Counted from the stretch's first letter, positions 6,195 through 14,599 are shown. The stretch is 40,631 nt of DNA from Bacillota bacterium (GCA_012839815.1 DUMQ01000009.1:1-40631); one strand, 5' to 3'. The notes: generated by a model not told the origin, from the letters alone. Numbers and translations: made by a program.

Positions 6195-7721
6195 ATGGGT
6201 GGGGGGCGCCTGATTCCGGATCGCCTGCATTGTCTTGTCTTTACGCTGGCGGCTCTGGCAATGATAGCTATAACAGGAGGGGTTGTATTCCCTGCGGGAG
6301 GCGCTTCAGCTGCTGAGCCATCTCTCGACCAGGTTGTATCAGGTATAGAGAAAATAACTATGAACGTAAAGGATTTCCAGGCGGTTTTTATCAATACCCT
6401 TACCGAGAATGGTGTAAGCAGGGTTATAAAGCTGCACATAACGTTCAAGAAACCCGGGAAATTCCTCATAGAATACGTGCAACCTGGCGCCTCGACAGGT
6501 GCAGGGCAAAGCGCTGGAGGCGTCGGTAGCGACCGGGCCGGAGATCGTATTATACTCTCGGGCGAGGATAGGATATTGATTCCACAGGGCGGCAGGCCGA
6601 GGCTCTTGAAGAACCTCGATATATCAATGCTGGATCTTTTAATGTATAGCCTTAGATTCGTGGCGTCTGATATAAACAAGATACATAACCTTGAGTATGC
6701 CGGCTCAGATACCATTCTCGGGCGTAAGTGCTTTGTTCTCTCGATGCCGGCCGGCGTCGTGCCTTCTGGCTCTCCTGGTTCAACTGCGAGCGGGCGAAGC
6801 GGGGGAGGGACCCAGGAGAAGATCTGGGTTGCGGCGGACGATGCTGCAATACTTCAAGGCGAGGTCTCCGGGCTTTTCGGGATCCGGGCGTTTCTCAAGG
6901 CTTCGCTGCCCGAAGCTAGCCCCAGTGGTGCGGCACTCGAGCCGGGTAGGAAGGAATACTCCATGATTGCGCTTGGCTTAGATGGTAATCGCCTCGGGAC
7001 TATCACGATGACGCAGGTTGCCAGGGGATTATGGCTCCCAACGAAGGCCATTTTTCAGACAAAGGGCGGGGAGCTCGCTCAGGTAATTCAGGAGATAAAG
7101 GTGAATACGGGGGTAAAGGACGATTTATTTAAAGTAAAAGAGATTGATGAGATGCGGGCAAAATTCAAAGAGGGCATGTCGCTCCTGGAAAAGAAGCGTT
7201 ATGATAAGGCGGCGGAGGCCTTTGAGCGGGTTATAGAGCTCGAACCGGCACATACCCTGGCGCGTAATAACTTGGGCCTTGTTTATATGGAGTTGGGGCG
7301 GTTTGAGGATGCCGAGAAGCAATTCAAGACGGTGATTGCAACCGAACCTCAGAATGCAGCCGCGTACAATAATCTCGGTTTTATGTATGCCGATTCGGGG
7401 AAGGATGTCGACGGAGCGATAAGGCTTATAGAAAAAGCGATCAGTTTGGAGCCTGCGAACCCTGTCTTCATGGACAGCCTGGGATGGGCGTATTACAAAA
7501 AAGGCTGGTTGGATGAGGCTACAAGGGCATTGAAGAGAGCTTTGCTATTTGCGACAGAGCTCGCGCCGGATACGTTATCGATGGCCCACTACCATCTCGC
7601 TACCGTATACGATGCCAGGAACATGATCCAGGAGGCCCGGTCTGAACTCCGAAAGGCCCTTGAAGCCGATCCGGGAAACCGGAAGGCCAGGGAGATGCTT
7701 TCAAAGATCAACAAGAAATAG
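6195..7721 (+). CDS. Exported LolA-like protein with C-terminal TPR repeats
   Basis: I place the start at ATG 6195, after GAGGGGG with 8-base spacing; an upstream in-frame ATG at 6150 lacks a clear ribosome site. The protein (508 residues) has a signal peptide (core LVFTLAALAMIAITGGVVF, then GGASAAEP). Next comes a domain resembling LolA/outer-membrane lipoprotein-sorting proteins (MNVKDFQAVFI, FKKPGKFLIEYVQP, SGEDRILIPQ, GRKCFVLSMPAG), with low-complexity Gly/Ser inserts. The last 190 residues contain about four to five TPR motifs (KRYDKAAEAFERVIELEP, GRFEDAEKQFKTVIATEP, GWLDEATRALKRALLFA). LolA-like folds bind acyl chains in a half-barrel; in a monoderm host such proteins probably handle lipids or lipoproteins outside the membrane, with the TPRs recruiting a partner. 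The domain call is moderately certain, the role inferred. Confidence 0.75.
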   Translation: MGGGRLIPDRLHCLVFTLAALAMIAITGGVVFPAGGASAAEPSLDQVVSGIEKITMNVKDFQAVFINTLTENGVSRVIKLHITFKKPGKFLIEYVQPGASTGAGQSAGGVGSDRAGDRIILSGEDRILIPQGGRPRLLKNLDISMLDLLMYSLRFVASDINKIHNLEYAGSDTILGRKCFVLSMPAGVVPSGSPGSTASGRSGGGTQEKIWVAADDAAILQGEVSGLFGIRAFLKASLPEASPSGAALEPGRKEYSMIALGLDGNRLGTITMTQVARGLWLPTKAIFQTKGGELAQVIQEIKVNTGVKDDLFKVKEIDEMRAKFKEGMSLLEKKRYDKAAEAFERVIELEPAHTLARNNLGLVYMELGRFEDAEKQFKTVIATEPQNAAAYNNLGFMYADSGKDVDGAIRLIEKAISLEPANPVFMDSLGWAYYKKGWLDEATRALKRALLFATELAPDTLSMAHYHLATVYDARNMIQEARSELRKALEADPGNRKAREMLSKINKK

Positions 7722-7768
7722 TATAATCAATTTGAGAACATAGATTACAGCGCGAGGGGTTGGTCGGC

Positions 7769-7993
7769 TTGGCTTTATACGAGTTTTCGTGTGCATCGTG
7801 TGGAGCAAGGTTTGAGGAGCTTGTATCAGGCAATGCCGAGGGCATAAAATGCCCGAGGTGCGGAGCGGCGAACGTTAGGAAGCTGCTCTCAACCTTCGGG
7901 TATAGCAGTGGCTCAAGTTTCAAGAGCAGCTCGAGCTCGAGCGGGGGGTGTTCCTCCTGCGGGGGCGGGAGTTGCAGTACATGTGGACGCTAG
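7769..7993 (+). CDS. FmdB-type zinc ribbon protein
   Basis: The start TTG 7769 is chosen because GAGGGG (7754-7759) gives a nine-base spacing and because the family begins with M-x-x-Y-E-F. The 74 residues hold YEFSCASCGARFEEL and IKCPRCGAANVRKLLS, the two CxxC knuckles of the CxxC_CxxC_SSSS (FmdB) family, followed by a Ser-rich stretch and a Cys-rich end (CSSCGGGSCSTCGR) typical of the family. It follows the LolA/TPR gene by 47 bases and precedes a clear terminator, so the two are likely co-transcribed. FmdB was proposed as a regulator in methylotrophs, but the general function is unknown. Confidence 0.85.
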   Translation: MALYEFSCASCGARFEELVSGNAEGIKCPRCGAANVRKLLSTFGYSSGSSFKSSSSSSGGCSSCGGGSCSTCGR

Positions 7994-8022
7994 CGGGTAC
8001 TATACAGGTGGGCACCATACGG

Positions 8023-8050
8023 AAGGAGCGATTAAATCGCTCCTTTTCCT
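8023..8050 (+). terminator. Intrinsic terminator after the FmdB-type gene
   Basis: AAGGAGCGA and TCGCTCCTT form the stem (8023-8031 and 8037-8045) around TTAAA, followed by TTCCTTG. Thirty bases after the upstream stop codon. Confidence 0.8.
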
Positions 8051-8458
8051 TGACACACTTTGTCCTTCTATGATACCATAATAGCGGCTCAAATACCACG
8101 TAACTATAGCGGCGCGGTTCAGGTCTTCCCGCCCTGTGGGATATTCCCCGGGCGATATTCCCCCGGTTTTTATGGGGGGGGGGAGCGGGAGGATTGTTTA
8201 TGCCTGCGCCCGGTTATCTGTTTCGGTTTTTGCCTAACATATGGTCTGCTTCATTTTATTATCACCTTATTCTATGCCTATTTATCTTTAGCGTATTTTT
8301 GTGCGTTTATACCTTGGGTGCAGGGGGTGCTGTTACGGGCCAGAATGAGGGCTAGCCCACCGTTTTTGTTTGGGTTTTGTTTGGAAAGCTGAAGCACGGA
8401 TTGAACCCACGTATTGATTTCTTGATTGACCATGTTCCGAGGAGATGATTCTTAAATT
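8051..8458. other. Intergenic region before the acyl-CoA synthetase gene
   Basis: No gene is supported; the open frame at 8060-8392 has no ribosome site and unlikely composition. The region contains a near-perfect tandem duplication of GATATTCCCCGGG (8140-8166), a run of about ten G residues near 8175, and AT-rich sequence at 8230-8310 that may hold a promoter. The ribosome site GAGGAG for the next gene is at about 8440. Confidence 0.4.
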
Positions 8459-10624
8459 ATGGCTGACTTGCGTACGCTTTTCCGGCCGACGTCTGTGGCC
8501 ATTATCGGCGCTTCAAAAGCTGAAGGCAAGGTAGGTAACTCGATCTTAAAGAATGTAATAAACAGCGGGTTCAAGGGGGATATCTACCCTATTAACCCTA
8601 AAGAAACTGAGATCGCCGGTTTGCGCTGTTACCAAAGTATCTCCCAGGTAAAGGCCGAACTGGCGATTATAGTTATACCGACTTCCGGAGTCCTGGCCGC
8701 CGCGGAGGAATGCGGAAAGAACGGCGTCAGGAGCCTTATCGTTATAACAGCTGGTTTTAAGGAGACTGGGGCTGCCGGCGCCAAGTTAGAACGGGAGCTT
8801 TCTGAGATTTGCAACCGCTATTCCATGCTTTTGGTAGGGCCAAATTGTCTCGGCGTTATGGACACCAGGACGCCCCTGGATGCGTCTTTCGCCCCCAAGT
8901 TTGCACTGCCAGGCGATATCGCGTTTATATCGCAAAGCGGGGCGCTCGGCTCCGCAATCCTGGACTGGAGCGTCCAGCGCGGCCTCGGGTTTAGCAAGTT
9001 CATAAGCCTCGGCAACAAGGCCGGCCTCGATGAGACCGATTTCATAGAGTATCTCGCTGGCGATCCCGACACAAAGGTCATAATCTGCTATATCGAGAGT
9101 ATCACGGGCGGCCAGCGCTTCATGGATGTTGCTCACGCCGCCAGCAAGGTCAAGCCCATAATCGTCTTCAAATCAGGTACGAGCGCAGCAGGGGCCCGGG
9201 CTGCATCGTCGCATACGGGCTCACTTGCCGGAAACGACCGCGTCTATGAGACTGTATTCAAGCAGTGCAATGTGATGCGCGTCAAAAAGCTCGATGACTT
9301 GTTCTCGCTTGCGGTGACATTTACGAGCCAGCCACTTCCCAGGGGCAACAGGGTAGCGATCTTGACCAACGCTGGCGGGCCCGGCATCATCACGACCGAC
9401 AATATCGAAACCTCCGAGCTGACCATGGCGCAATTTTCGGACCGCGTAACCAAGGCTCTGAAGGCGGGCCTTCCAGAGACGGCCAATATCCACAACCCCG
9501 TGGATGTTATCGGGGATGCCCGAGCCGACCGTTACGCCTATGCCATGGAGCATATCTTGTCGGACGAAAACGTCGACAGCATGCTGGTCTTGCTTACCCC
9601 TCAGAAGGTCACTCAGCCCGATGAGACTGCCAGGGCCCTTGTGGATATCCGCTCGAGGCATCCCGAAAAGCCGGTCTTGGCTTCATTCATGGGCGGTGAG
9701 CTCGTAGCGGGTGCCGTTGACTACCTCGAAAAATCCGGCATTGCGACTTTCCCGTTCCCGGAGCCAGCCGTTGGCGCATTAGATGGGATTACCAGATATG
9801 CCAATTGGAGGAAGCGAGCGGAGGAGGGTGGGGAAGAGATCCTAACGCCACCGCCGGACAGGCAGCGGGTTGCCGCCGTTTTTGAGGCGGTCCGGAAGGA
9901 TGCGCGTACCAACCTGATTGGGAGCGAGGCCGCTCGAGTGGCTGAGGCATATGGAATCCCGGCGGCTCCATCGGTTTTGGCCAGGACGGCTGAAGATGCC
10001 GTGAGCGCTGCGGAGAAAATGGGATACCCGGTCGTCTTGAAGTTAGCTGCGCCAAAAATCCAACATAAGACGGACCTGGGCGGCGTCAAGCTCAACATCA
10101 AGTGTGCTGATGATGTCCGGAAGAACTTCGACGAGATTATTTCAACAGTACGCGCCAAGATGCCGGATGCGCAGATCTCAGGCGTTGAGGTCCAAAAAAT
10201 GATGCCTCCGGGCCGCGAGATGATCATAGGGATGTCACGCGACCCGCAGTTTGGTCCGATGATCATGTTTGGTCTTGGCGGGATATACGTCAACCTCCTG
10301 AAGGACGTGTCGTTCCGGATGGCCTACAAGCTCACGAGACGACAGATCGAAGATATGATCAAGGAGACGAAGGCCTACACGCTGCTGCGTGGGTTCCGTG
10401 GAGAGGCACCGGCCGATATAGACGCCATAGTTGACGCTATAGCCAGGATCGCGCGGCTCACTCTGGATTTCCCCGAAATCGCAGAACTCGATATCAACCC
10501 TGTATTCGCCTATGAAAAGGGTCTGTCGGCGCTCGATGTGAAGATCATGCTGGCACCCCCGAAGGAGACGGGGAAGGAGGAAGTGGCGAGCGGCGTAACG
10601 CCGGGCAGCGCAGTAGCGCAATAG
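8459..10624 (+). CDS. ADP-forming acetate/acyl-CoA ligase, fused alpha-beta
   Basis: A 721-residue NDP-forming acyl-CoA synthetase, converting acyl-CoA, ADP and phosphate to the acid, CoA and ATP (reversible), in the cytoplasm. Domains in order: CoA-binding Rossmann (SVAIIGASKAEGKVGNSIL, 12-30), succinyl-CoA-ligase-like flavodoxin domains (LVGPNCLGVMD; ISQSGALGSAILDW), the phosphohistidine segment SSHTGSLAG (His about 251), a hinge/ligase-CoA region (LTNAGGPGIITTDN) and a C-terminal ATP-grasp domain (GYPVVLKLAAPKIQHKTDLGG, GPMIMFGLGG, ELDINPVF). Length and order match the single-chain form. In anaerobes it makes ATP from acetyl-CoA or branched acyl-CoA during fermentation. No acetyltransferase domain is fused. 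It stands alone, bounded by a terminator. Confidence 0.92.
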   Translation: MADLRTLFRPTSVAIIGASKAEGKVGNSILKNVINSGFKGDIYPINPKETEIAGLRCYQSISQVKAELAIIVIPTSGVLAAAEECGKNGVRSLIVITAGFKETGAAGAKLERELSEICNRYSMLLVGPNCLGVMDTRTPLDASFAPKFALPGDIAFISQSGALGSAILDWSVQRGLGFSKFISLGNKAGLDETDFIEYLAGDPDTKVIICYIESITGGQRFMDVAHAASKVKPIIVFKSGTSAAGARAASSHTGSLAGNDRVYETVFKQCNVMRVKKLDDLFSLAVTFTSQPLPRGNRVAILTNAGGPGIITTDNIETSELTMAQFSDRVTKALKAGLPETANIHNPVDVIGDARADRYAYAMEHILSDENVDSMLVLLTPQKVTQPDETARALVDIRSRHPEKPVLASFMGGELVAGAVDYLEKSGIATFPFPEPAVGALDGITRYANWRKRAEEGGEEILTPPPDRQRVAAVFEAVRKDARTNLIGSEAARVAEAYGIPAAPSVLARTAEDAVSAAEKMGYPVVLKLAAPKIQHKTDLGGVKLNIKCADDVRKNFDEIISTVRAKMPDAQISGVEVQKMMPPGREMIIGMSRDPQFGPMIMFGLGGIYVNLLKDVSFRMAYKLTRRQIEDMIKETKAYTLLRGFRGEAPADIDAIVDAIARIARLTLDFPEIAELDINPVFAYEKGLSALDVKIMLAPPKETGKEEVASGVTPGSAVAQ

Positions 10625-10716
10625 GCAGTAAGCGACAATTAATAAAGTTAAGTAATAAGTGTTGGCTGGATCAATCGTCACTACAGGTTGCTAGATCAAT
10701 CAATCGTCGGAATGCA

Positions 10717-10788
10717 AGCCCGGGGAAATGAGCGCTCAAGGTCGCACGCGTCGCATGCCCGACCGGCCGCTCATTCCCGGGCTTTTTC
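10717..10788 (+). terminator. Terminator of the acyl-CoA ligase gene
   Basis: AGCCCGGG plus GAAATGAGCG on the left (from 10717) pair with CGCTCATT plus CCCGGGCT on the right (to 10783), then TTTTTC. Long stem with a GC-rich loop of about 35 bases. Confidence 0.75.
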
Positions 10789-10948
10789 GGTTGTTGTAAT
10801 TCCGGACCCAGGGGGTTTCTATATGAGACTTCTCATGTGATTTCTCAATGGTTTTTCGTCTTTAGTTAACATAATATCTATTATGCGACGTTATTGGAAG
10901 GAATAAAATGGAAGATATTTGCTTATACCTGCCTGGCACTAGCCGGCT

Positions 10949-11797
10949 TTAACCTTTAAGGGCTCCCAGCGTGAGCCCTCGCACAATGTACCGCTGGGCG
11001 AAAAGCGCGAGCAACGTCGGCGGGAGCATCGCGACAAGAGCCCGGACGGCCATAAACCAGAATTGAACCCCGCGGGTGTCAACAGCGCCCGCCATATGCA
11101 CGGGTATCGTGACGGCCTGGCGGCTCCCGAGGGTAAGCGCAAAGAGGAATTCATTCCATGTAAAGGCCAGTATGATCAGGGCCGTCGCGGCGATGGCCGG
11201 CGCCGCCAGTGGCAGGGAGATATTCCTGAGAATACCAAAATGCGTGGCTCCATCGACAAGGGCCGATTCTTCAAGTTCCACAGGAAGGTCCGCGAAGGTC
11301 TGGCGCATGATGACTACAACGAATGGGAGGATGAACGTGACATTCGCGAGGACAAGAGCCGTTCTGGTGTCCAGGAGACTGGCTGAGCGCATCATCAGGA
11401 AAAACGGGATAACTGTTACAACGGGAGGCAGCACCCGCTGGGAGAGAAACCACACCGTAATATCCTTATTCTTTATGGCAAAGAACCGGAATCTCGCCAG
11501 GGCATACGCGGCCGGAATGCCCAGGATCAAAGCGATGACAGCCGAAAACACCGCAACAATAGTACTATTTAGAAGTGCCCTTTGCGTCTCGCCTATGGAT
11601 AGTTGGTCTATCCAGTTGGCCAGCGTTGGTCTAAATTGGATAAATGGTATCCCGAGGCCCGCTATTGTAAACGTCTCGAGAGGGCTTCTCAGACTTGTGC
11701 TTATGGCCCAGTAAAATGGCATGAAAGCCCATAACGCCGCGGCAACAGCCAGAACCAGTATGATAATACCTTTAGTTCGTTTACGTTTCCTGCTCAA
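10949..11797 (-). CDS. Sugar ABC transporter permease, MalG type
   Basis: I choose the TTG at 11797, preceded by AAAGGAGG at eight-base spacing; an in-frame ATG at 11830 lacks such a site. The protein (282 residues) has six predicted membrane spans beginning GIIILVLAVAAALWAF. The cytoplasmic EAA loop reads ELEESALVDGATHFGILRNISLPLAAP, the contact with the ATPase subunit. It belongs to the carbohydrate-uptake CUT1 class together with the MalF-type gene just upstream. The pair lacks a neighbouring ATPase gene, common in Bacillota that share one MsmX/MsmK-type ATPase, and no intact binding protein gene is visible. The substrate cannot be told. Confidence 0.88.
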   Translation of the reverse strand: MSRKRKRTKGIIILVLAVAAALWAFMPFYWAISTSLRSPLETFTIAGLGIPFIQFRPTLANWIDQLSIGETQRALLNSTIVAVFSAVIALILGIPAAYALARFRFFAIKNKDITVWFLSQRVLPPVVTVIPFFLMMRSASLLDTRTALVLANVTFILPFVVVIMRQTFADLPVELEESALVDGATHFGILRNISLPLAAPAIAATALIILAFTWNEFLFALTLGSRQAVTIPVHMAGAVDTRGVQFWFMAVRALVAMLPPTLLALFAQRYIVRGLTLGALKG

Positions 11798-11853
11798 CCC
11801 CCTGTCCTCCTTTCCTAACATACACGCCATACACGCCGGGCCGTGCCAAGCGC

Positions 11854-11892
11854 ATAATCAATCGTAAATCCGCCTATAATCAATCGTAAATC
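11854..11892. repeat. 17-base tandem duplication across the MalF-type stop codon
   Basis: ATAATCAATCGTAAATC occurs at 11854-11870 and 11876-11892. The second copy contains the last codons and stop of the upstream permease gene, so the gene's 3' end was duplicated. A nine-base tandem (TACACGCC) lies at 11821-11838. Confidence 0.8.
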
Positions 11893-12725
11893 TGCCGCAG
11901 GTGTCTGAAGAATAAGCTCACGATTATCATAACAACGATTAACATTATATACGAGAGAGCGGATGCAAATCCGAGGTCGAAAAATCGCAACCCCGTTCTG
12001 TATGTAAAGAGCGAATACACCTGGGTCGCCGTGCCCGGGCCGCCTCCGGTCAGGCTGAAAGGTATATCAAAAAGCTTTAGCGCTTCCGCGAGCCTGAGGA
12101 GCAGGACTATAACGATGGTGGGCTGGATTAGCGGCAAAGTTATGTGGCGAAATACCTGCCAGCCGGAAGACGCCTCTATTCTGGCTGCTTCATATAATTC
12201 CTCGGAAAGCCCCTGCAGCGCGGCCAGGAATACAAGGAAGCAAAATGGCGTCCACTGCCATATATCCACCAGGGATATGGAGATGGCGGCAAGCCCGGGG
12301 TCTGAAAGCCATGGGACTTTCCAGGGTATCAAGCCGTTTATGAGTCCGCCCTCCTCATAGAATATGGTGAAGAAGAGATAGCCTATGGCTATCGGCGTGG
12401 CGAAAAGCGGCATTGTGAGAATGGTCCGGAGCAACCCTCTTGCTGGCATGGCGCGGTTAAACAGGATAGCCAGCGCAAGACCCAGCACAAGTTCCACGGC
12501 GACCGCGATGACCACGATCTTAAGGGTGATAAAAGCCGCGCTCCGTGCCTGCTCGTTTGTGAAGACCCTGGCGAAGTTGTTCAGGCCGACGAAAACGTCG
12601 CCCTGCCCTATCCGGACGTTATAAAAGCTCATCCTCAGCGAGTAGATGAGCGGGAAGATGGTGAATATAAGGACCCATACTACCGCGGGGAGCAGAAAGA
12701 GGAATTTAGCCTTGCTTTTCCACAA
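11880..12725 (-). CDS. Sugar ABC transporter permease, MalF/UgpA type
   Basis: TTG start with GGAGGTG eight bases upstream. The 281 residues have six membrane spans, the first at FLFLLPAVVWVLIFTIFPLIY, and the EAA loop ELYEAARIEASSGWQVFRHITLPL. Family and length fit CUT1 permeases, which form the heterodimeric pore with the MalG-type partner encoded 80 bases downstream. The short GLNNF segment after the first span is typical. No binding protein gene precedes it; only two small unknown ORFs lie upstream. It is probably co-transcribed with the downstream permease. Confidence 0.88.
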   Translation of the reverse strand: MWKSKAKFLFLLPAVVWVLIFTIFPLIYSLRMSFYNVRIGQGDVFVGLNNFARVFTNEQARSAAFITLKIVVIAVAVELVLGLALAILFNRAMPARGLLRTILTMPLFATPIAIGYLFFTIFYEEGGLINGLIPWKVPWLSDPGLAAISISLVDIWQWTPFCFLVFLAALQGLSEELYEAARIEASSGWQVFRHITLPLIQPTIVIVLLLRLAEALKLFDIPFSLTGGGPGTATQVYSLFTYRTGLRFFDLGFASALSYIMLIVVMIIVSLFFRHLRQIYD

Positions 12726-12835
12726 AGGCTTTGCACCTCCTTTGCGACATGGGGGCCAGGGGCAAATAGCCTCCCTGCGGCCCCCTCATTTCTATTCATA
12801 GACCATTATTATTTATAGACCATTATAGCCTATGC

Positions 12836-12976
12836 CTATTTCTTATAGCTTATCGCCTCCTGGTAGAGCTTGAGCTGCTGGGCGCGGCCGAGCCTGTTTG
12901 TAATCTCATCCCGACGAATAGCGGGCGATATTAAAACTCGCCCGCTTGCAGCCCGGAAACCCATGCCCTGCCCCAT
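12836..12976 (-). CDS. Possible 46-residue protein
   Basis: The ATG follows directly on the TGA of the upstream gene (no gap). The product has a Gly-rich start and a strongly helical, charged C-terminal part (SPAIRRDEITNRLGRAQQLK, then LYQEAISYKK). It could be a small protein translated by coupling, or the C-terminal remnant of a lost gene, for instance the transporter's missing binding protein. No independent ribosome site was seen. Confidence 0.35.
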   Translation of the reverse strand: MGQGMGFRAASGRVLISPAIRRDEITNRLGRAQQLKLYQEAISYKK

Positions 12977-13345
12977 TCAGTTGGATCCTTCGGCTCTTCG
13001 TTGCCTAATATCATTTAGGGACCTCTCATCCACGCCAAGAGTACTAAAGAAGAGTTTCAGGGCCTGTCCCTGACCTATTATCTCCGGGGGAGCGTCGCTA
13101 TTGCCTTCGGTAACGTCCACATGTGGCAGCTCGGAATACTGTCGCGCCGCAATCTCATATGCGCCGGAGACGCCATATTTTTCAACCAGGGTGATCAGCT
13201 CTTCATATTTTTCCTTGCGGGCACCTGCGTGTTTCGACCAGAAAGCGGGGTTCTTTGTTAGAGCGCTTGCGAGGATATCCTGTTTTGCGAGACTCTTCAG
13301 CCGCTTGAGGCCCCTTATAACATCCTCGCTCGTAAGCTCAACCAT
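12977..13345 (-). CDS. Hypothetical protein
   Basis: ATG start with a strong AAGGAGGAGG upstream. The 122 residues are soluble and mainly helical (TSEDVIRGLKRLKSLAKQDI, KEKYEELITLVEKYGVSGAY), with no signal peptide and no membrane span, and a basic C-terminus. No family was recognised. It lies directly upstream of the 46-residue ORF and the two sugar permeases on the same strand, where a binding protein gene would be expected, but it is neither large enough nor exported. Confidence 0.6.
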   Translation of the reverse strand: MVELTSEDVIRGLKRLKSLAKQDILASALTKNPAFWSKHAGARKEKYEELITLVEKYGVSGAYEIAARQYSELPHVDVTEGNSDAPPEIIGQGQALKLFFSTLGVDERSLNDIRQRRAEGSN

Positions 13346-13477
13346 ATAGAATCCTCCTCCTTATAGCCTCTATGGGCCGTCTATCCTTCCTCACCTATCC
13401 CTTATCTATATCTATCCCTATACTATCTATCGCCTGCGCCCATCTCATGGGGGCAGGATCAACACCCCTAAAACGAG

Positions 13478-13518
13478 AAACTGGGCACATCGCCGTCAAA
13501 CCGGCTTGTGCCCAGTTT
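13478..13518 (-). terminator. Perfect 12-base hairpin after a small ORF
   Basis: AAACTGGGCACA and TGTGCCCAGTTT pair around a 17-base loop. On the minus strand the stem begins inside the TAA stop of the 30-codon ORF and is followed by CTCGTTTTAG, a weak T-tract. Confidence 0.55.
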
Positions 13519-13609
13519 ACCCAGGACTTTGCCCTACACGCTCCGTGAAGCCGGGGAACCCCACCTTCCCTTTCTTGCCAAATGCATTCAAGCTGATCGC
13601 CCCTTTCAC
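13517..13609 (-). CDS. Candidate 30-residue peptide gene
   Basis: GTG start after AGGAGAAAGGACACC; the product is a basic, Gly-rich peptide containing ISLNAFGKKGKVGFPG and FTERVGQSPG. The stop codon is the first base of a terminator-like hairpin, so this forms a compact cistron: ribosome site, ORF, hairpin. A 16-codon frame (ATG, ending in TGA that overlaps this GTG) precedes it. It is not similar to anything I recognise; chance cannot be excluded at this length. Confidence 0.35.
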   Translation of the reverse strand: MKGAISLNAFGKKGKVGFPGFTERVGQSPG

Positions 13610-13778
13610 GGTGTCCTTTCTCCTGTGAATAAAGGCCTCGTTATGTGTTTCGACATCGTCTCGAGAATTCCTTCTTCAAAAGCTTCTTAAAAATGATTAG
13701 TACATAGTTCCTTCCTACCCGTTTCGCGCCTTAACCTTAATATATATTATTTCGAAAGGGAATACGAAATATTGCACC

Positions 13779-13806
13779 AAAATGATCTTCCGAAAATGAT
13801 CTTCCG
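13779..13806. repeat. Perfect 14-base tandem duplication
   Basis: AAAATGATCTTCCG is repeated head to tail with no gap (13779-13792 and 13793-13806). Confidence 0.9.
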
Positions 13807-13856
13807 CCCGCTGTGTTTGGCCCGCTTCCTTGGTGGTATAATGTTCTCCTGTTATA

Positions 13857-14231
13857 CTATGACGAAGAACTAAGGTTGACGCCTAAAACGCCACCCAGAA
13901 CCCCGGCAAGCAGTGAGAGAGCTATGCGCTCAAGCATCCCGGTGGAGGCGATGCCTTCCATCCCTCCCGCGCCTAGCGACCCTATAGCCAGGATCGCGAG
14001 GATATATACCATACCCACGGTGCCCCCGACTATGATTCCGCGTCGTTTATACCTCTTGCCCGCTACGAATCCCCCTATTATGACCGCGGCATAGCTGATC
14101 CATGTCAGGATCACCGCCATAAACTCCTGGTGAAAATCAAGGAAGAGGGAAACAATGGCCATCGAAAGGCATCCAACGGCGAGAACAACCCAGGCATACA
14201 CGAGACCAGCGAAGATCGCAAGAATGAACAC
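13857..14231 (-). CDS. YrzE/TIGR04086-like membrane protein
   Basis: I place the start at the GTG at 14231, preceded by GGGAGGTG, because the open frame further upstream encodes no plausible domain. The product (124 residues) has four hydrophobic spans (VFILAIFAGLVYAWVVLAVG, CLSMAIVSLFL, AVILTWISYAAVIIGGFVAG, MVYILAILAIGSLG), and the hallmark GGFVAGKRYKRRGIIVGGTVG after the third span. This pattern fits the TIGR04086/YrzE family of small Bacillota membrane proteins of unknown function. In several Bacillota the family lies near yajC/secDF or tRNA genes; here it follows tRNA-Pro. Confidence 0.65.
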   Translation of the reverse strand: MFILAIFAGLVYAWVVLAVGCLSMAIVSLFLDFHQEFMAVILTWISYAAVIIGGFVAGKRYKRRGIIVGGTVGMVYILAILAIGSLGAGGMEGIASTGMLERIALSLLAGVLGGVLGVNLSSSS

Positions 14232-14473
14232 ACCCCCACACCTCCCGGGGCTCAGAAATATGTCGAGCAGGGGTGGACCCTTCTCCTGTACCCAAGGATA
14301 TTCAACTCCTGACCATATATGCCTACATGATTCTCCTGGTTGGACCCCCACACGGCCCGTGGCGGCCCGTGGCACCGCATGGCCCGGGCAAGCACACCAC
14401 CGGGAGGATGCCAGAGGAGCTATTCGGAAGGATGAAAACGAGCAGGATGAAAATGAGCTTCAAAAAAAGAAAA

Positions 14474-14550
14474 TGGTCGGGGCAGGCGGACTCGAACCGC
14501 CGACCTCTTAGTCCCGAACCAAGCGCGCTACCAACCTGCGCCATGCCCCG
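14474..14550 (-). tRNA. tRNA-Pro (anticodon CGG)
   Basis: A 77-base cloverleaf with encoded CCA. Acceptor CGGGGCA/TGCCCCG, anticodon arm CTTGG-TTCGGGA-CTAAG with anticodon CGG, T arm GGCGG-TTCGAGT-CCGCC, discriminator A. It decodes CCG. A consensus promoter lies just upstream. Confidence 0.95.
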
Positions 14551-14564
14551 ACTGCAACGATTAT

Positions 14565-14593
14565 AGTATACCTGAATAGCGGAGGAATGTCAA
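14565..14593 (-). promoter_or_regulatory. Promoter of tRNA-Pro
   Basis: Minus strand TTGACA (complement of 14588-14593), 17-base spacer, TATACT (complement of 14565-14570), 14 bases before the tRNA. Confidence 0.85.
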
Positions 14594-14599
14594 TAAACT

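Larger units (their letters stand above)
13346..13856. other. Intergenic region with a small ORF and tandem repeats
   Basis: Holds a 30-codon minus-strand ORF (13517-13609), a hairpin (13478-13518), repeats of CTAT-type sequence at 13390-13430 and a perfect 14-base tandem duplication (13779-13806). An AT-rich block at 13735-13770 may carry a minus-strand promoter but has no good -35/-10 pair. Confidence 0.4.

Noticed and set aside
7769-7993. Cys-rich end considered as the SCIFF precursor
   Set aside because: The protein has the FmdB-type ribbon at its N-terminus, and its Cys/Ser/Gly tail is normal for that family.
8060-8392. 110-codon frame after the FmdB-type gene
   Set aside because: No ribosome site, runs across a G-run and a tandem duplication; no plausible protein.
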